Positions 20,619 through 32,315 of a DNA stretch of 64,000 nt are shown piece by piece. Below the pieces are notes generated by a model. It ran no database searches and was not told the DNA's origin. It saw only the letters and a list, made by a program, of their open reading frames with translations. The stretch's first letter is position 1. Each line of letters begins with the position of its first letter. Position numbers and translations under genes: made by a program. The stretch is taken from the NCBI RefSeq assembly GCF_030272615.1, contig NC_081414.1:658452292-658516291 (forward strand), in the 5' to 3' direction. The DNA comes from Cryptomeria japonica (lineage: Eukaryota; Streptophyta; Pinopsida; Cupressales; Cupressaceae).

Positions 20619-23358
20619 TAGCGTGAGTATGATCTTACACAAATACTCATGGTAAAGTAGATGAAAGAGAGATGAAGAAGGTGAGAAATGCAGAGCAAGA
20701 TCACAAGGAGCATAACACAACACTAATTTCGAGGAACCAAGCCCCCAATCTTAGATCTTAACTCACTCAAATATATGCAAGGGAACAACACAAAAATAAA
20801 AAGGCAAAAAGACAAACAAAGACAAAAAGGCAAAAGACAAAAAGACACACAAGACACAAAAGCTAAGAACTAAAAATAAGACCTCAAGTTGACTAGCCAA
20901 AGAGACCTCAATATCAAAATGTATCAACCTCTAATATCATTCTTGAAAATTGCCATCTCAGAAACACAAGTGACCATGTAAAAGAGAAAAGCAAGCATCA
21001 TCCATGAACTATCAATAGCAAAGCTACAAGTTCATGAGAAAAAGGGGAGAGAGAGAGAGAGAGAGAGAGAGAGCATGAATACACTTTAGATATGTTTATC
21101 CAAGTGATCCATGAGAAGAATGATGAAAAAGGGAAACATAGATACCTCACACCTAGATGTTTGCATCTAGGCGATCCATGTTGGGGAGGAGAGTAGGAAT
21201 AGTCTAGCCCTATTCTACTAGTTCCACTCATCCTCGTGTGTGTGTGCAAGTGATGTCTGGTTTCAAGTATATAGCACCCCGTATAAGAATTTTTTTCCTC
21301 TGGTTTCGAGCATGCATCTACCTGTCTAAGACATGCAAATGCCAAGAGGCTACTGTGTGTGCAAATGACAAGAGGTGAAAGTGTAAATGCAAATTCCAAG
21401 AGGTGAAGATACATGCCAGGTTTCAAGGACATCCTGTGTAAGAGTTTTGCTTAGGTTTCGGTGATGTGTATCCCCATCTAAGACATATATCAAACGTTGC
21501 GTCTAGTTTTGGGCGTAAAGCATCTCATGTAAGAGTTTGTGTCCTCTGGTTTCAATAATTAACACCACGTTTAAGACATTCAAAGGTATGATATGGCAAA
21601 AATATAATACAATATGGTACAAAGGGAGTGTTATGGGTGCCCCCCCCCTTAAGATGTCAACATAGAATTATGTTGATATCTTAAGGAATCTATAATCAAG
21701 GATACATACCTTCAACACCAAGGAGATATCCTTTATGCAATAATGCCATAAATCTAAGCTAGAGAGGGAATACTCTTCAAGCAAGGATAAGATAGTTAAA
21801 AAAGAGATATCTTGCCACAAGTGTAAAGAGGATCCTTGAAGGAGAAGAGATATTTGCTCAAGAGAAATCTACATCCAAGAGGAGTTTCTTTGAACAAAAA
21901 TCTTCTATGAAAAGAAAGGAACGGGAACAAGAATGCACACATTCCTCCTATTTCTATGTGAAAGGGATTCTTGATGAAGGATGATACACTTTTGACCCAA
22001 TGTGAGGGGGTAAGTTTATGATAGATATACATTTCCTAGTGAAGAAGAGGTTGTAGCTAAGGACTTACATGTCCTATATATGAGATAACCCTTGAGAAAA
22101 CAACAAGTTCACATAAGGAATGATACCAAATTATAAGAAAACATCACTCAAAAAAGGAAAAGTAGATCCTTAGAGAGGGAGAGAAAGAAATCATTGCCCC
22201 CCAAGTGTAAGGACAATGAGAAGAATTGCACAACTTTCAAAGAAAGATTATTCATAAGAGACATACCCCCTCAAACAAAGAATAGATCCTAACCAAGGAA
22301 CAAACATGCGCTCACATGGTGGATAATCCCATGCAAGATGGGATATCAAGTTATGAATAATAGAACTTTAAAGGAAGAGGTAATCTTCAAAGAGGGAGAG
22401 TGAGAAAAAGACTAATAAACCCCTCTAAGAAGATATTAGACGTGAAGAAATGCACAATATACCCACATAGATAAATATCCAATGCAATAAAACACATTAA
22501 TATATGTAAAATGTGTCTCCATAGAAGAGAAAATCTTTAAAGGGAGAAAGCGGAAGAAAAAGATTGCCTATTCCACTTAAGGAGAGACTAATCATAAAAT
22601 ATATACCATGTAATGTGAGAAAAGATATCAAAACATAATAAATGCAACCCCTAAAGGGAATAATAAAACTTTAGAGAGGGAGGGAGAAAGGGGTAAGCCA
22701 TCCTTTCCCCCCAAGCAAGAAGACAAGGATAGATTAGGGGGAAGGATCACACATTTCCTTAGGAGAGATTATCCATAAGAGACGTGTCGTTTCAAAAAAA
22801 AAAAAAGTCCTAACAAGGGACATACATGTACTTGCATGAAGGACAATTCAATGAAAGAAAGGACATCAAGTTATGAAGAATGCAATCCATAAAGGCAATG
22901 GTGAAACCTTAAAGATGAGATATAGAATAGAGGTGAAAGAGAATCATGTTGCTACCCCAAGATATTTTAAATTTAAAAAGCACCACCCCTTATGACAAAG
23001 AGCCCCCAATTAAGTTAACTACTTGTGTCATAAGTTGAGGAGCAACACGAGGGTGAAAGAAGTGCTAAGGCACTACCTTTTCTCCTAGGAAGATAGAAAG
23101 ATTTGTTGAAAGACATATACAAGCATGATCATATTGTTATTAACAAATTATTTAAATGCTTTACACTTTCCAAGAGAATGAGAACCACCATGATAAAAAA
23201 TACAATGTCCACTACCTTCCTTATGCTTAGTTCTAAACTTCACAAAAGGAAAAACAATATTCTTGGCATACTTCAATTTCCAAAATATTCTAGTTGCTAA
23301 TTGTTCTTGATCATTAATAGGTGTAGATTTAGACTTTTGAGATTTAGGACAAGGGTTG
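20619..23358 (-). other. Gypsy B interior, 3' part: non-coding, strand-biased, diverged tandem repeats
   Basis: The plus strand is strongly purine-rich (GGGAGAGAAAG-type tracts). About 22100-22900 appears to be four diverged units of roughly 220-285 bp: near copies of CAAGTTATGAATAATAG and RAGAGGGAGAG recur at about 22126/22173, 22350/22393, 22635/22675 and 22870. A (GA)n run sits at 21050-21074. I find no pol motif on either strand. Some short frames are open only because of the base bias. Confidence 0.6.
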
Positions 23359-24866
23359 TGTTAATCTTAGAGGATCCGGTTAATACTGAGAGGGGGGGGG
23401 GGAGTGAATCAGTATTAACAATAATTTCAAACTTAAAACTTGAACTTGCAAACTTTACCAAATCAATCATAAACCAGTAATAAACTCTTTACCATTACCG
23501 GTAATCACTGATACCCAACCGTTAAACCGATTTATCAAAACTGCTCATTAAGTGTTCATCAACATGCATAAACTGAAAGTAAAACATAATAGCACATAAA
23601 AACATTCACCATATGAACACCATGTTTTTCATGTGGAAACCCAAATAGGGAAAAACCACGGTGGGAATTGGTACCCACAAAAATTGTGCATTCTTTCGGA
23701 ATGCACTTTGTTAGGAGCCTAGCCCGGTTAGAAGCTTACAATGATGCCCTGTTAGGAGCAAACCCTGTTAGGAGTCACCCGGTTAAGGGATTTAGATGAT
23801 GAGCCCTGTTAGGATCAACCTCACAAGAGGATTTATCACTCAGATGTTGAGCTACTCGGTAAAGGGATTTACAATGTAAGGCCTGTTAGGAGCTACCTAG
23901 TTAAGGGATTTTGTTGTTATAATTGCTAGAGAACAACAGTGAATGATCTAGGTATAGCACTTAACCGATTGCTTGTTTAGATCCAATTCTTGCTCCAAAT
24001 ATGCTACACTCTAGCAAATATCATACTCTGGTTTGGATTCACACTCTTCTCAAAACCAATAACCCAACAAACATCAACTATACTGACATAAATAACCTTT
24101 ACAACTTAGTCAGTTACAAAACCCTAAGACTTACAACATAGATCATCACAAATATTTTACAACTCATTGTAGATCATGATCATCATATGGATCATTACAA
24201 TCAATTATAAATCAATTACAACCATTTAATGATCATCGCATCTCGATCTGATACAAAGTCAAACCCTTAGAACACTCTGCTAATAACTTTGCACATTCCC
24301 AAGAAATTCGCTCTACAAACATGCCGAAAAATCATTCAAACACTTCACGCAATTTGTTCCACGTCATCACCAACATTTGAACTTGATTTAGATCACTTCC
24401 AAACCAAAAATCATTACCAGTTGAGAGAATTCTTTACCGGTCCTTAAACCCTAGCAAAAATATAACAAAAAGCATAAACATGACTTCTGATAACCAAAAC
24501 ATGATGTGGTTCTGGTCAGATACATATTACAATGATAAAAACTTACATTCTAAACCACAACACTTCAATCATCACAAATCACCGGATCTAATCAAATCAT
24601 TTCTTTACCGGTCAAGGTCGTAATTCCCAGTTTACTGTCTTCAATACTGGTAAGGCATTTTTGATAGGCCAAAATGACTTAGATGACAAAATACAACATG
24701 GCAAAAATTAGTTGCCATCAATGACATCACAAATAACTAATCAAAGTCGTCCAATCATGAAATATCAATCTCTTCATCACAATGTCATCACAAATAGTCC
24801 TTTATCGGTACAGTCATCATTCTTCACCTGCATTCATCTGCATCAGTTATGCCAATCATTCCAACA
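23359..24866 (-). repeat. Copia II 3' LTR (left), 1.5 kb
   Basis: Minus-strand start TGTTGGAATGATTGGCATAAC at 24866, end at 23359 (TGTTAATC on the plus strand). It shares with the copia I LTR the G-run, the CCTGTTAAGGG motif array and the GGTGGGAATT..TTTTTCATGTGGAAACCC block. However, the CACGTG core is CATGTG here, and overall sequence differs enough to be a subfamily. Confidence 0.88.
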
Positions 24867-24880
24867 TTCTCCCCCTTTGG
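24867..24880 (-). other. Polypurine tract of copia II
   Basis: Minus strand CCAAAGGGGGAGAA next to the 3' LTR start. It is the same as in copia I (36159-36172). Confidence 0.88.
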
Positions 24881-25224
24881 CATTGATGGCAACACCAACA
24901 TAAACATCAACATATTCAACTAAAATCATGATGCTCAATTCTGGAACATCTCTGTTGCACTTCGCTCTTTTGTCAGTTCATCTTCATTTCTTCTCCACCT
25001 TTCTGTTACACATATTCTCCTCCTTAGGCTAATATATTTCTTCTCCCCCTTTGACAACAATGCCAAAGGTGCATATGCATCGCCAATCATCAAATTTGTT
25101 GTTTTTGTCTTCAACATCTCTGCAAATCTCATCTAAGTTGCTCCCCCTATGGAGTAGCCACCATTTCATCAATCCATAGTGAGAAATATTCATTAAGCCC
25201 ATGAGATTGATGCATCTTAGTTCT
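24881..25224 (-). other. Copia II 3' untranslated region
   Basis: Lies between the end of the RNase H region and the polypurine tract. It includes a second CCCCCTTTGACAACAATGCCAAAG stretch, as does the same region of copia I (36260-36290), which suggests a duplicated purine-tract-like block. No protein is encoded. Confidence 0.65.
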
Positions 25225-26860
25225 TCTTATGTAAGGGTCTGCCCCCTAATTTACCTCTGAGGTACTCAAAGGTAGTCTTCGACAATAGTTTTGTGAAAAT
25301 GTCTGCAAGCTGCTCTTTGCTTGTCACATACTCCATTCAAACTTCTCCTTCCTGTACTCTCTTCCTTAGAAAGTGATATTTCAATTCTATGTGCTTTGTC
25401 CTTGCATGTAACATAGGTTTTTTAAAAATATTAATTGTACTTGTATTGTCACAATAAATAATTATCGGTTCAGACATATCAAATTTAAAACCTTCTAACA
25501 CATGTCTTGTCCAGATTGTCTGTGTGCAATTCATTGATGTTGAAACATACTCTGCCTCTATTGTTGACTATGATACATATGTTTGCTTCTTACTTGTCCA
25601 AGAAACCAATATACCTCCAAGAAGAAAAGCTCCACTGATAGTGCTTTTCCGGTCATCAACATTGCCTGCCCAATCTGCATCAGTAAACACTTCCAAAGAA
25701 AAATCATTTTTCTAGGGATACCATAGGCCATAATCTATTGTGCCTTTCAAGTATCAGAATATCCTTTTCACCACTACCAAGTGAGTCTCCTTGGGATCCT
25801 TCTGAAATCTAGCAACCAAACTAACAACATGTGCAATATCAGGCCAACTCTGAACCACATAATTCAACTTACCAATCATGGACCTATATTATTTTTCATC
25901 AATAGAGAGAGAATCATCCTATTTAGATAGTTTACAACCTATCACCATTGGAGTACCAACTAGTTTACAATCCTCCATGCCAAATGTTTTCAACAATTCC
26001 TTTACATACTTACTCTGACAGATAAATATTCCACCATCCAATTGTTGGACTTGCAACCCAATGAAAAACTTAATCTCACCAATAAGAGACATCTCAAATT
26101 CTTTCTTCATCTCCTCAACAAACGCCATACATAAATCATCATCACCTCCAAAAATTATATCATCTACAAATACTTCAGCTATCAGACAAAGCAAATCCAT
26201 CTGGTTGTTCTATGTACACTTCTTCCTCAAGGATTCCATTAAGAAAAGAAGATTTAACATCCATCTGGTAAACCTTAAAGCCTTTAAATGCAACATAAGA
26301 AAGTAACATTCTTACTCCTTCCAATCTTGCCACCAGTGCAAATATTTCTCCATAATCTTCTCCTTCTTCTTGTGCATAGCCTTTGCATACCAACCTTGCC
26401 TTCTCCATTCAACTTGTTTCTAAAGACCCATTTAGTGCCAATCACATTCTTGTCTTCCGATTTGGGAACAAGTGTCCATGTCTTTTTCTTCTCTATCTGA
26501 TCTAATTCCTCATTCATAGCATTAATCCAATCATGATCCTTCAATACCTCTCTTACTGTTTTAGGCTTGATAGAATAAATCAGATAGGAGTTTTCTTTGA
26601 TTTTCCTTCTTGTTTGTACATGAGCATTTTTATCTCCTATAATTTGTTCTTTTGAGTGATTCAGTTTGACATATCTTGGTATTATCGGTTCCGGTGTTGT
26701 GCCTTCTGCTTCATGTTCTTCATCTTCTTCATCACTTTCTTCATTTATCGATTGAGCACCTATTTTTGCATTTTCCTGGTCATCATTCTTTTGTACTTCC
26801 AGTTCAATAAACACAAGTTTTTCTTCATCTAATCTTATCAGATTTCTCAGAGAGTTCATC
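25225..26860 (-). pseudogene. Copia II reverse transcriptase and RNase H, decayed
   Basis: Minus-strand reading shows the RT start ([70 protein letters not shown]). It then jumps from QPDGFALSD straight to [14 protein letters not shown]. Copia I has about 55 more residues between these points, so about 165 bp were deleted from the RT palm/fingers. The catalytic VDD box survives. RNase H follows near 25534-25337 (YCDNTSTINIFKKP, HIELKYHFLRKRV). Frameshifts and stops break the chain several times. Not functional. Confidence 0.88.
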
Positions 26861-27995
26861 TACCTTCACATTTTCACTCTCAATGATCCTTTTTGTTCTC
26901 TTGTTATAACATTTGAAATCCTTACTCTTTGTAGAGTAATTAAGAAAAATACCTTCATCACACTTTGCATCAAACTTTCCAGTGAAATCATCACATTTAA
27001 TGAAACATTTACTCCCAAAAATTTTAAAGTAACTTACAATAGGATCTTTCCATGTCGTAATTCATAAGGAGTTTGTTGTTACCTCTCTTAACAAGTACCC
27101 AGTTCAAAGTGTAAACAGCAATGCTAACTACTTTTGTCCAAAACATTTTCGGTACTTCACCTTGAATAAACATGGTTCTAGCAGCTTCAACAATTTTTTT
27201 ATTCATTCTCTCTACTATCCCATTTTGTTGTGGAGTTATAGGAGTTGACATCTGCCTCTTGATTCCCTATTCATCACAAAATTTCACAAACTCATCAAAA
27301 GTAAATTCTCCTCCCCGGTCAAATCTCAAATATTTGAAATTATTCTCGGTTTCTTTCTCAACTAAAGCTTTGAATGCTTTTAATTTATTGAATGCCTCAA
27401 ACTTTTATCTTAGAAAAGTTACCCACGTCATTTTGGAAAAATCATCAGTGAAAATCATGAAATATCTATCACAAAATAGCTCTTCGTTCTCATAGGACCA
27501 CAAAGATCAGTATGAGCCAAATCTAGAATATTTTTTGAAGAGAAAGAGTTGCTCTTAAAAGATGTAGAAGACATCTTACCCATCTAACAATCCTTACATA
27601 ACACATTATCTGGTTTAACAAGCTAGGGCAAACCTCTCACAATACTTGATTTACTAATATTTATCAAATTGTCAAAATTCACATGACAAAGCCTCATGTG
27701 CCATAACCTATTGTCTTCAATATTTGCCACCAAACAACTATTGACATTAGTATTCAGATGAAATAGATTACCTCTTATCTTCTTTCCAGTAGCAATCAAT
27801 TTTCCATTACTTCCAAGAATTCTGCACACTCCACTTTTAAATTCTAGAAGATATCCCTTATCATTTAATTGACCAACACTCAAAAGGTTATGTTTTAATC
27901 CATCAACCCAAAAGAAATCATCTACATTTCTTTTTCCATTTAATGAAATAGTTTCTTTACCTTTAACCCATGCAGGGTGAGTTGTTACCAAACCT
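26861..27995 (-). pseudogene. Copia II integrase, decayed
   Basis: Minus strand, from about 27995: the pre-integrase segment (NGKRNVDDFFWVDGLKHNLL, LLEFKSGVCRILGSNGKLIA), the zinc-binding domain (LWHMRLCHVNFDNLINISK, with its C-x2-C near 27590), then the core, and the C-terminal half near 27251 (TPQQNGIVERMNKKIVEAARTM-like). The usual sequence TPQQNG.(V/A)ER holding the catalytic glutamate is visible. Stops and frameshifts separate the parts. Confidence 0.82.
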
Positions 27996-28795
27996 TACCA
28001 CACTACCATCAAATTCTTCAAGAGATAAGAACTTGTTTCTATCACCGGTCATGTGGTGTGAGAAATCACTATCTATTACCCATTCATCATTGCTATCCAT
28101 GTGAGACGCTAATGCCTTTTCATCAGTCAGATCTTCCTTCACAGCAACAAACACTATCTCCTCACTATCATCATCTTCTGATTCTTCATCAGTCACACCT
28201 TCATCCACTGTAACATAGCAATGTTTATGTCCTTTTCCTTTAAATTTCCTAAACTTTTCTTTTATATCATCGTTAGGACAATTTGCAGCAATGTGTCCAA
28301 TCTTATTGTAGGAAAAACACTTCAAAAGTATTTACCTTTATACTTATCGGTGCCTCTAGGAAATCTTTTAGCCAATAGTGCCTCAAGTTCCATTAGTTGA
28401 TCTTCATTATCATCCTCACCTCTACTACTGCCATGACTAGACCTGCAGTCATGATTATGAAAAATATCCTTTCCTTTCCTAGCAGATGTATCGGTTATAG
28501 AAGCTTTAAAAGCATATTCAGACGGTTTTGAAACACTATTATCAAATCTCTTTAACTCAAATATAGTCAACTTTCCAATAAGAGAATCAACAATGACTTT
28601 ATCTTTAGAAATAGATCTCAGTTCTTGAATTGCAGAAACTCTAATAGCATATTGTGGTAGGAGAGTTCTAAGCATTTTACTAACAACAATATCATCATCA
28701 ATCTTACCTCCAACACTCTTAATGCCACCTACAACTTCTTTAATCCTTTGACCATATTGAGCAATGTTCTCACCATCTACCATTTTCATGTCATC
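27963..28795 (-). pseudogene. Copia II gag and start of protease, N-terminus lost
   Basis: Minus strand. The gag middle (MVDGENIAQYGQRIKEVVGG, VSKMLRTLLPQYAIRVSAIQ, LEALLAKRFPRGTDKYKG) is followed by a zinc knuckle (CFSYNKIGHIAANC: second Cys is Tyr) and an acidic linker. The protease region follows, with VIDSDFSHHMTGD where relatives have IDSGCSHHM: the catalytic D-S-G reads D-S-D. Upstream of about 28795 gag stops matching and a polypurine-tract/LTR sequence in the opposite direction begins. Confidence 0.82.
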
Positions 28796-29424
28796 AATGC
28801 CAAAGGGGGAGAATGTTGGCATGATTGGCATAACTAATACAGATGAATGCAGATGAAGAATGATGACTAAACTGGTAAAGGATTGTTTGTGATGACACTG
28901 TGATGAAGAGATTGAGATTTGACTGGGGAGGAGAATTTACTTGTGATGAGTTTGTGAAGTTTTGTGATGAATAGGGAATCAAGAGGCAGATGTTAGCTCC
29001 TAGAACTCCACAATAGAATGGGATAGCAGAGAGAATGAATACAATAATTGTTGAAGCTGATAGAACCATGTTGATTCAAGGTGAAGTATCGAAAATGTTT
29101 TGGAGAGAAGCAATCAACATTTTTGTTTACACTTTGAACCAGGTACTTGTCAAGAGAGGTAACAACAAAAAAATTTATGAATTATGGCATGGAAAGACTC
29201 CTATTGTAAGTTACTTTAAAAAATTTGGGAGTAAATGTTTCATTAAACGTGATGATTTCACTGGAAAGTTTGATGCAAAGAGTGATGAAGGTATTTTTCT
29301 TGGTTACTCTACAAAGAGTAAGGCTTTCAAATGTTATAACAAGAGAACAAAAAGGATCATTGAGAATGCAAATGTGAAGGTAGATGAACTCTCTGATAAA
29401 TCTAATAAGACCAGCAGATCTCAT
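28793..29424 (+). mobile_element. Inverted chimeric block in copia II: LTR head plus integrase fragment, plus strand
   Basis: Reading plus: polypurine tract GCCAAAGGGGGAGAA (28799-28812), then about 110 bases of LTR start (TGTTGGCATGATTGGCATAAC...). This passes at about 28925 into integrase (GEFTCDEFVKFCDE, a stop, KRQMLAPRTPQ), then 168 open codons from 29035 (MNTIIVEADRTMLIQGEVSK, KRDDFTGKFDAKSDEGIFLG). At 29425 it switches to LTR sequence in minus orientation. So it is oriented opposite to the element that contains it, and it duplicates an integrase part also present at about 26870-27310 on the minus strand. Its sequence differs clearly from that copy, so it came from another family member. 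Confidence 0.85.
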
Positions 29425-30285
29425 ACTCAAGTTCAGCTTCACACTCTTCTCAAAACCACTGACCCAACAAACATCAACTGTACCGGCATAAATAACCTTT
29501 ACAACTTAGTCGGTTACAAAAACCTAAGACTTACAACATAGATCATCAAAAATATTTTATAACTCATTACAAATCATCATTGATCATCATATGGATCATT
29601 ACAATCAATTATAAATCAATTACAACCGTTGAATGATCATCGCATCTTGATCTGATACAAAGTCAAACCCTTAGAACACTCCACTAAGCACTATGCATAT
29701 TCCCAAGAAAATCACTCTACAAATGTGCCAAAATATCATTCAAACACTTCACACAATTTGTGCCACGTCATCACCAACATTTGAACTTGATGTAGAACAC
29801 CGCCAAACCAAAAATCATTACCGATTAAGAGAATTCTTTACCGGTCCTTAAACCCTTCTTAAACCCTAGCAAAAATATAACAGAAATCATAAACATGACT
29901 TCCGATAACCAAAACATGATGTGGTTTCGGTCATATACATATTACAATGGTACAAACTCACATTCTAAACCGCAACACTTCAATCATCACCAATCGCCAG
30001 ATCTAATCAAATCATTTCCTCGTTTACTGGTTAAGTTCCTAATTCCCAGTTTACTATCTTCAATATTGGTAAGGCATTTTCGGTAGACCAAAAAGACTTA
30101 GATGACAAAATTAAACATAGTAAACATCATTTGCCATCAATAAAAACACAAATAACTAATCAAAGTCATCCAATCATGAAATCTCAATCTCTTCATCACA
30201 ATGTCATCACAAACAGTCCTTTACCGGTTCATTCATCATTCTTCGCCTGCATTCATCTGCATTAGTTATGCCAATCATGCCAACA
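29425..30285 (-). repeat. Copia II 5' LTR (right), truncated
   Basis: Corresponds to about 24030-24866 of the left LTR (shared TTCACACTCTTCTCAAAACC, GACCCAACAAACATCAACT and others). The remaining approximately 650 bases of LTR and the primer site are missing and replaced by the inverted block. Confidence 0.85.
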
Positions 30286-31440
30286 AGTTGTTGCTAGAAG
30301 AAGAAGGATTGTCTTCAATGATTTTAATAGTTTCATTATCAACTAATTTTTGTATAGCTTCTTGAAAATCCAAACAATCACTAGCATCATGATCATGAGT
30401 TTGATGAAATAAACAAAAAGGATTCTTTGAAGAAGAAGCCCTTTTAGCCTCTTGACGCATCCTTTGCCTTGCAAGATGATCTTTGAAGTCTTAAATCTTA
30501 AGGAGATCATCCATAGGAGAATCATGATGATGTCCTATACCTTTTGTACTAATTTGTGTAGGAGGGTTTATAGGGACTCTAATTCCTTCTTCAAATTTCC
30601 CAAGTCCTCGTCCTCTAAAACCTTGATTTGATATTATGTTAAAGCCACTCCTATAAGAATTTGTTAATTGAGAAGGTGGGGGAAAATTATAATGATTTCT
30701 TTTTAAATTGTAGTATAAGAATGTTTAAAAGGAATGAAAAGATTAGCAGATGAAGAAGGAATATCTAGTAAAGGAGATTTTTCCTTTCTATCATCATGCA
30801 TGTCCTCTTGGGAAGGAAGATCATCATCATCTGAGGCCTCATCTTTGCTTAATGTTATGTGGGGAGATAGGTCATGAATAAAATGCATAACATCATCTTC
30901 TCTACAAATGTTTTAATGATTAGGATAGACTCTAGGAGAATAAGGAGGATCTTGAGAGATGGAAACACCAATGTCTTGATTTTGCCCCCCTTGCACTAGG
31001 GTATGTGTATGAGAAGAAGGTGGGCCCATGTTTCTCTTCAATGATTTCTCTCCCTTAGAGAGATCATTAATAGGATTATTAGCTTGTTCTTCATTCACAG
31101 TAGATACCCTAGGAGAGGTATAAGTATTGAATGTTCCATTACCATCTCTAAGATTGGAATCTACAAAAGCTTTTAGATGATCTACATATGAAATGCATTT
31201 TCCCAAAAACATCACCATAACACAACATACATTATACATGAAAGCTTTGAGATTAAATTGATTGAAAATAAGGAATTTTGAAAGTCTAAAAACATAATAT
31301 GTCCAAGTGCTATGAATGAAAAGAAGTAACGTGAAGTGCAATAAGCTATTATCCAACACATGATTATAATAAATGTATGTAAAAAGCAATGTAATCATAT
31401 GTGAAATAGAAAACAAATCAAATCCATTAATTTCCATGAT
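30286..31440 (-). pseudogene. Gypsy B gag remnant
   Basis: Minus strand. From about 31437 the sequence gives low-complexity coding-like frames: an acidic/basic stretch with SPHITLSKDEASDDDDLPSQ, then an Arg/Pro/Gly-rich linker, then a cysteine-histidine motif FCLFHQTHDHDASDCLDF, spaced C-x2-H-x4-H-x4-C. This resembles the variant zinc fingers near the gag C-terminus of plant gypsy elements (YC.FH...H.T..C), followed by an EAIQKLVDN helix, as is common there. The coding run is interrupted by copia II at 30285; a few more possible codons lie left of 23358. Capsid role is inferred from the family. Frameshifts are present and the N-terminus is not clear. Confidence 0.65.
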
Positions 31441-31479
31441 AAATATTTAAATTTAGATCCAAGCAAATTGATGAAAATA

Positions 31480-32260
31480 AATTAGGGTTTTGTAAATAAA
31501 ACCTCTTTATATATATATATATATGTTTTGAGATTTAAATTTTGGAAAAATGTAAAATAAAATTTGAAAATAAGAATTTAAAGTTTGAAATTTAAATGTT
31601 GAAACTTGAATAATGCAAAATTTTAGAAAACAATTATTCAATTAAAATAAGAAAATTGATTTGTGATTTTTTTTTTTGAGAAATAACAATAATAGTGAAA
31701 AATTATGCCACCCCTTAGGAAATTGAAATTTAAAATTAGGGTCTTGTGAACAGAATCTCTTAATTTTAAAATTTAAAATTAAAATTGGAACTAATGTTGA
31801 AATTTTGAAAATTGCAAAATTGAGAAATGCACAAGATTAATTTGAAGTTAAAAATTAGGGTCCTTTTAATTAACCACTTAATTTAAAAATTTAATTTGCA
31901 ATGAGATATAAGATTGCAATTTTGAATTTGAATTAAAATTAACAACAAATTTGAAGTGGGAAATCCAAAATTTAAACAACCCACAAGCTCAATTTTTAAA
32001 AATTTAAAAATTAGGGTTTTGAAAATTAACCACTTAATTTTAAAATTTGAATTTGAAATTAAACATGCAAGTGAAAATTTGAATTTTGAAATTGAAAAGT
32101 ACTCAAATCTAAAATAATTAATCCTAATTAAACAATTGACAAGCTTGATTTTGAATTAAAAAATAGGGTTTTAATGAATTTAACCTGTAATTTTTTTAAA
32201 ATTTTGCAAAGAGATCAAACTTGTAAATGAAAAATTGAATTTTAAATTGCATACACACTT
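31480..32260. repeat. AT-rich leader with diverged repeats in gypsy B
   Basis: Units containing ATTAGGGTYTT followed by AACCACTTAATTTWAAAATTT recur near 31735, 31852, 32007 and 32162, giving a period of about 120-155 bases. It lies between the gag remnant and the primer site. No coding potential. Confidence 0.65.
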
Positions 32261-32298
32261 AGATCTAAGAAAAAAAATTAGAATTAAGGGTGTAGGGA

Positions 32299-32315
32299 GT
32301 CGGGTTCACCAAAAA
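32299..32315 (-). other. Probable primer-binding site of gypsy B
   Basis: Minus strand TTTTTGGTGAACCCGACT starts right at the inner LTR edge. TGG at the 5' side fits a tRNA CCA end. I cannot name the tRNA; it is not the tRNA-Met type used by the other elements here. Confidence 0.55.

Larger units (their letters stand above)
23359..30285 (-). mobile_element. Copia II: minus-strand Ty1/copia retrotransposon, internally rearranged
   Basis: The left LTR is 23359-24866 and a partial right LTR is 29425-30285, both ending ATGCCAATCATKCCAACA on the right. Between them on the minus strand lie RNase H, RT, integrase and gag remnants in Ty1/copia order (gag-integrase-RT-RNase H). The flanks GGTTG (23354-23358) and AGTTG (30286-30290) are a likely target duplication with one mismatch. 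The right side is abnormal: an inverted segment (28793-29424) replaces the first two-thirds of the 5' LTR, the primer site and the gag start. It landed in the gag region of gypsy B. Confidence 0.88.

Noticed and set aside
20998-22032. Minus-strand frames of 144 and 78 codons in gypsy B
   Set aside because: Composed of Ser/Leu/Phe runs produced by pyrimidine-rich sequence and a (GA)n tract; no domain visible.
24712-24903. Plus-strand frames across copia LTR ends (also 29895-30086, 35863-36150, 41547-42020)
   Set aside because: They lie on the antisense strand of LTRs and are explained by LTR sequence; no conserved protein.
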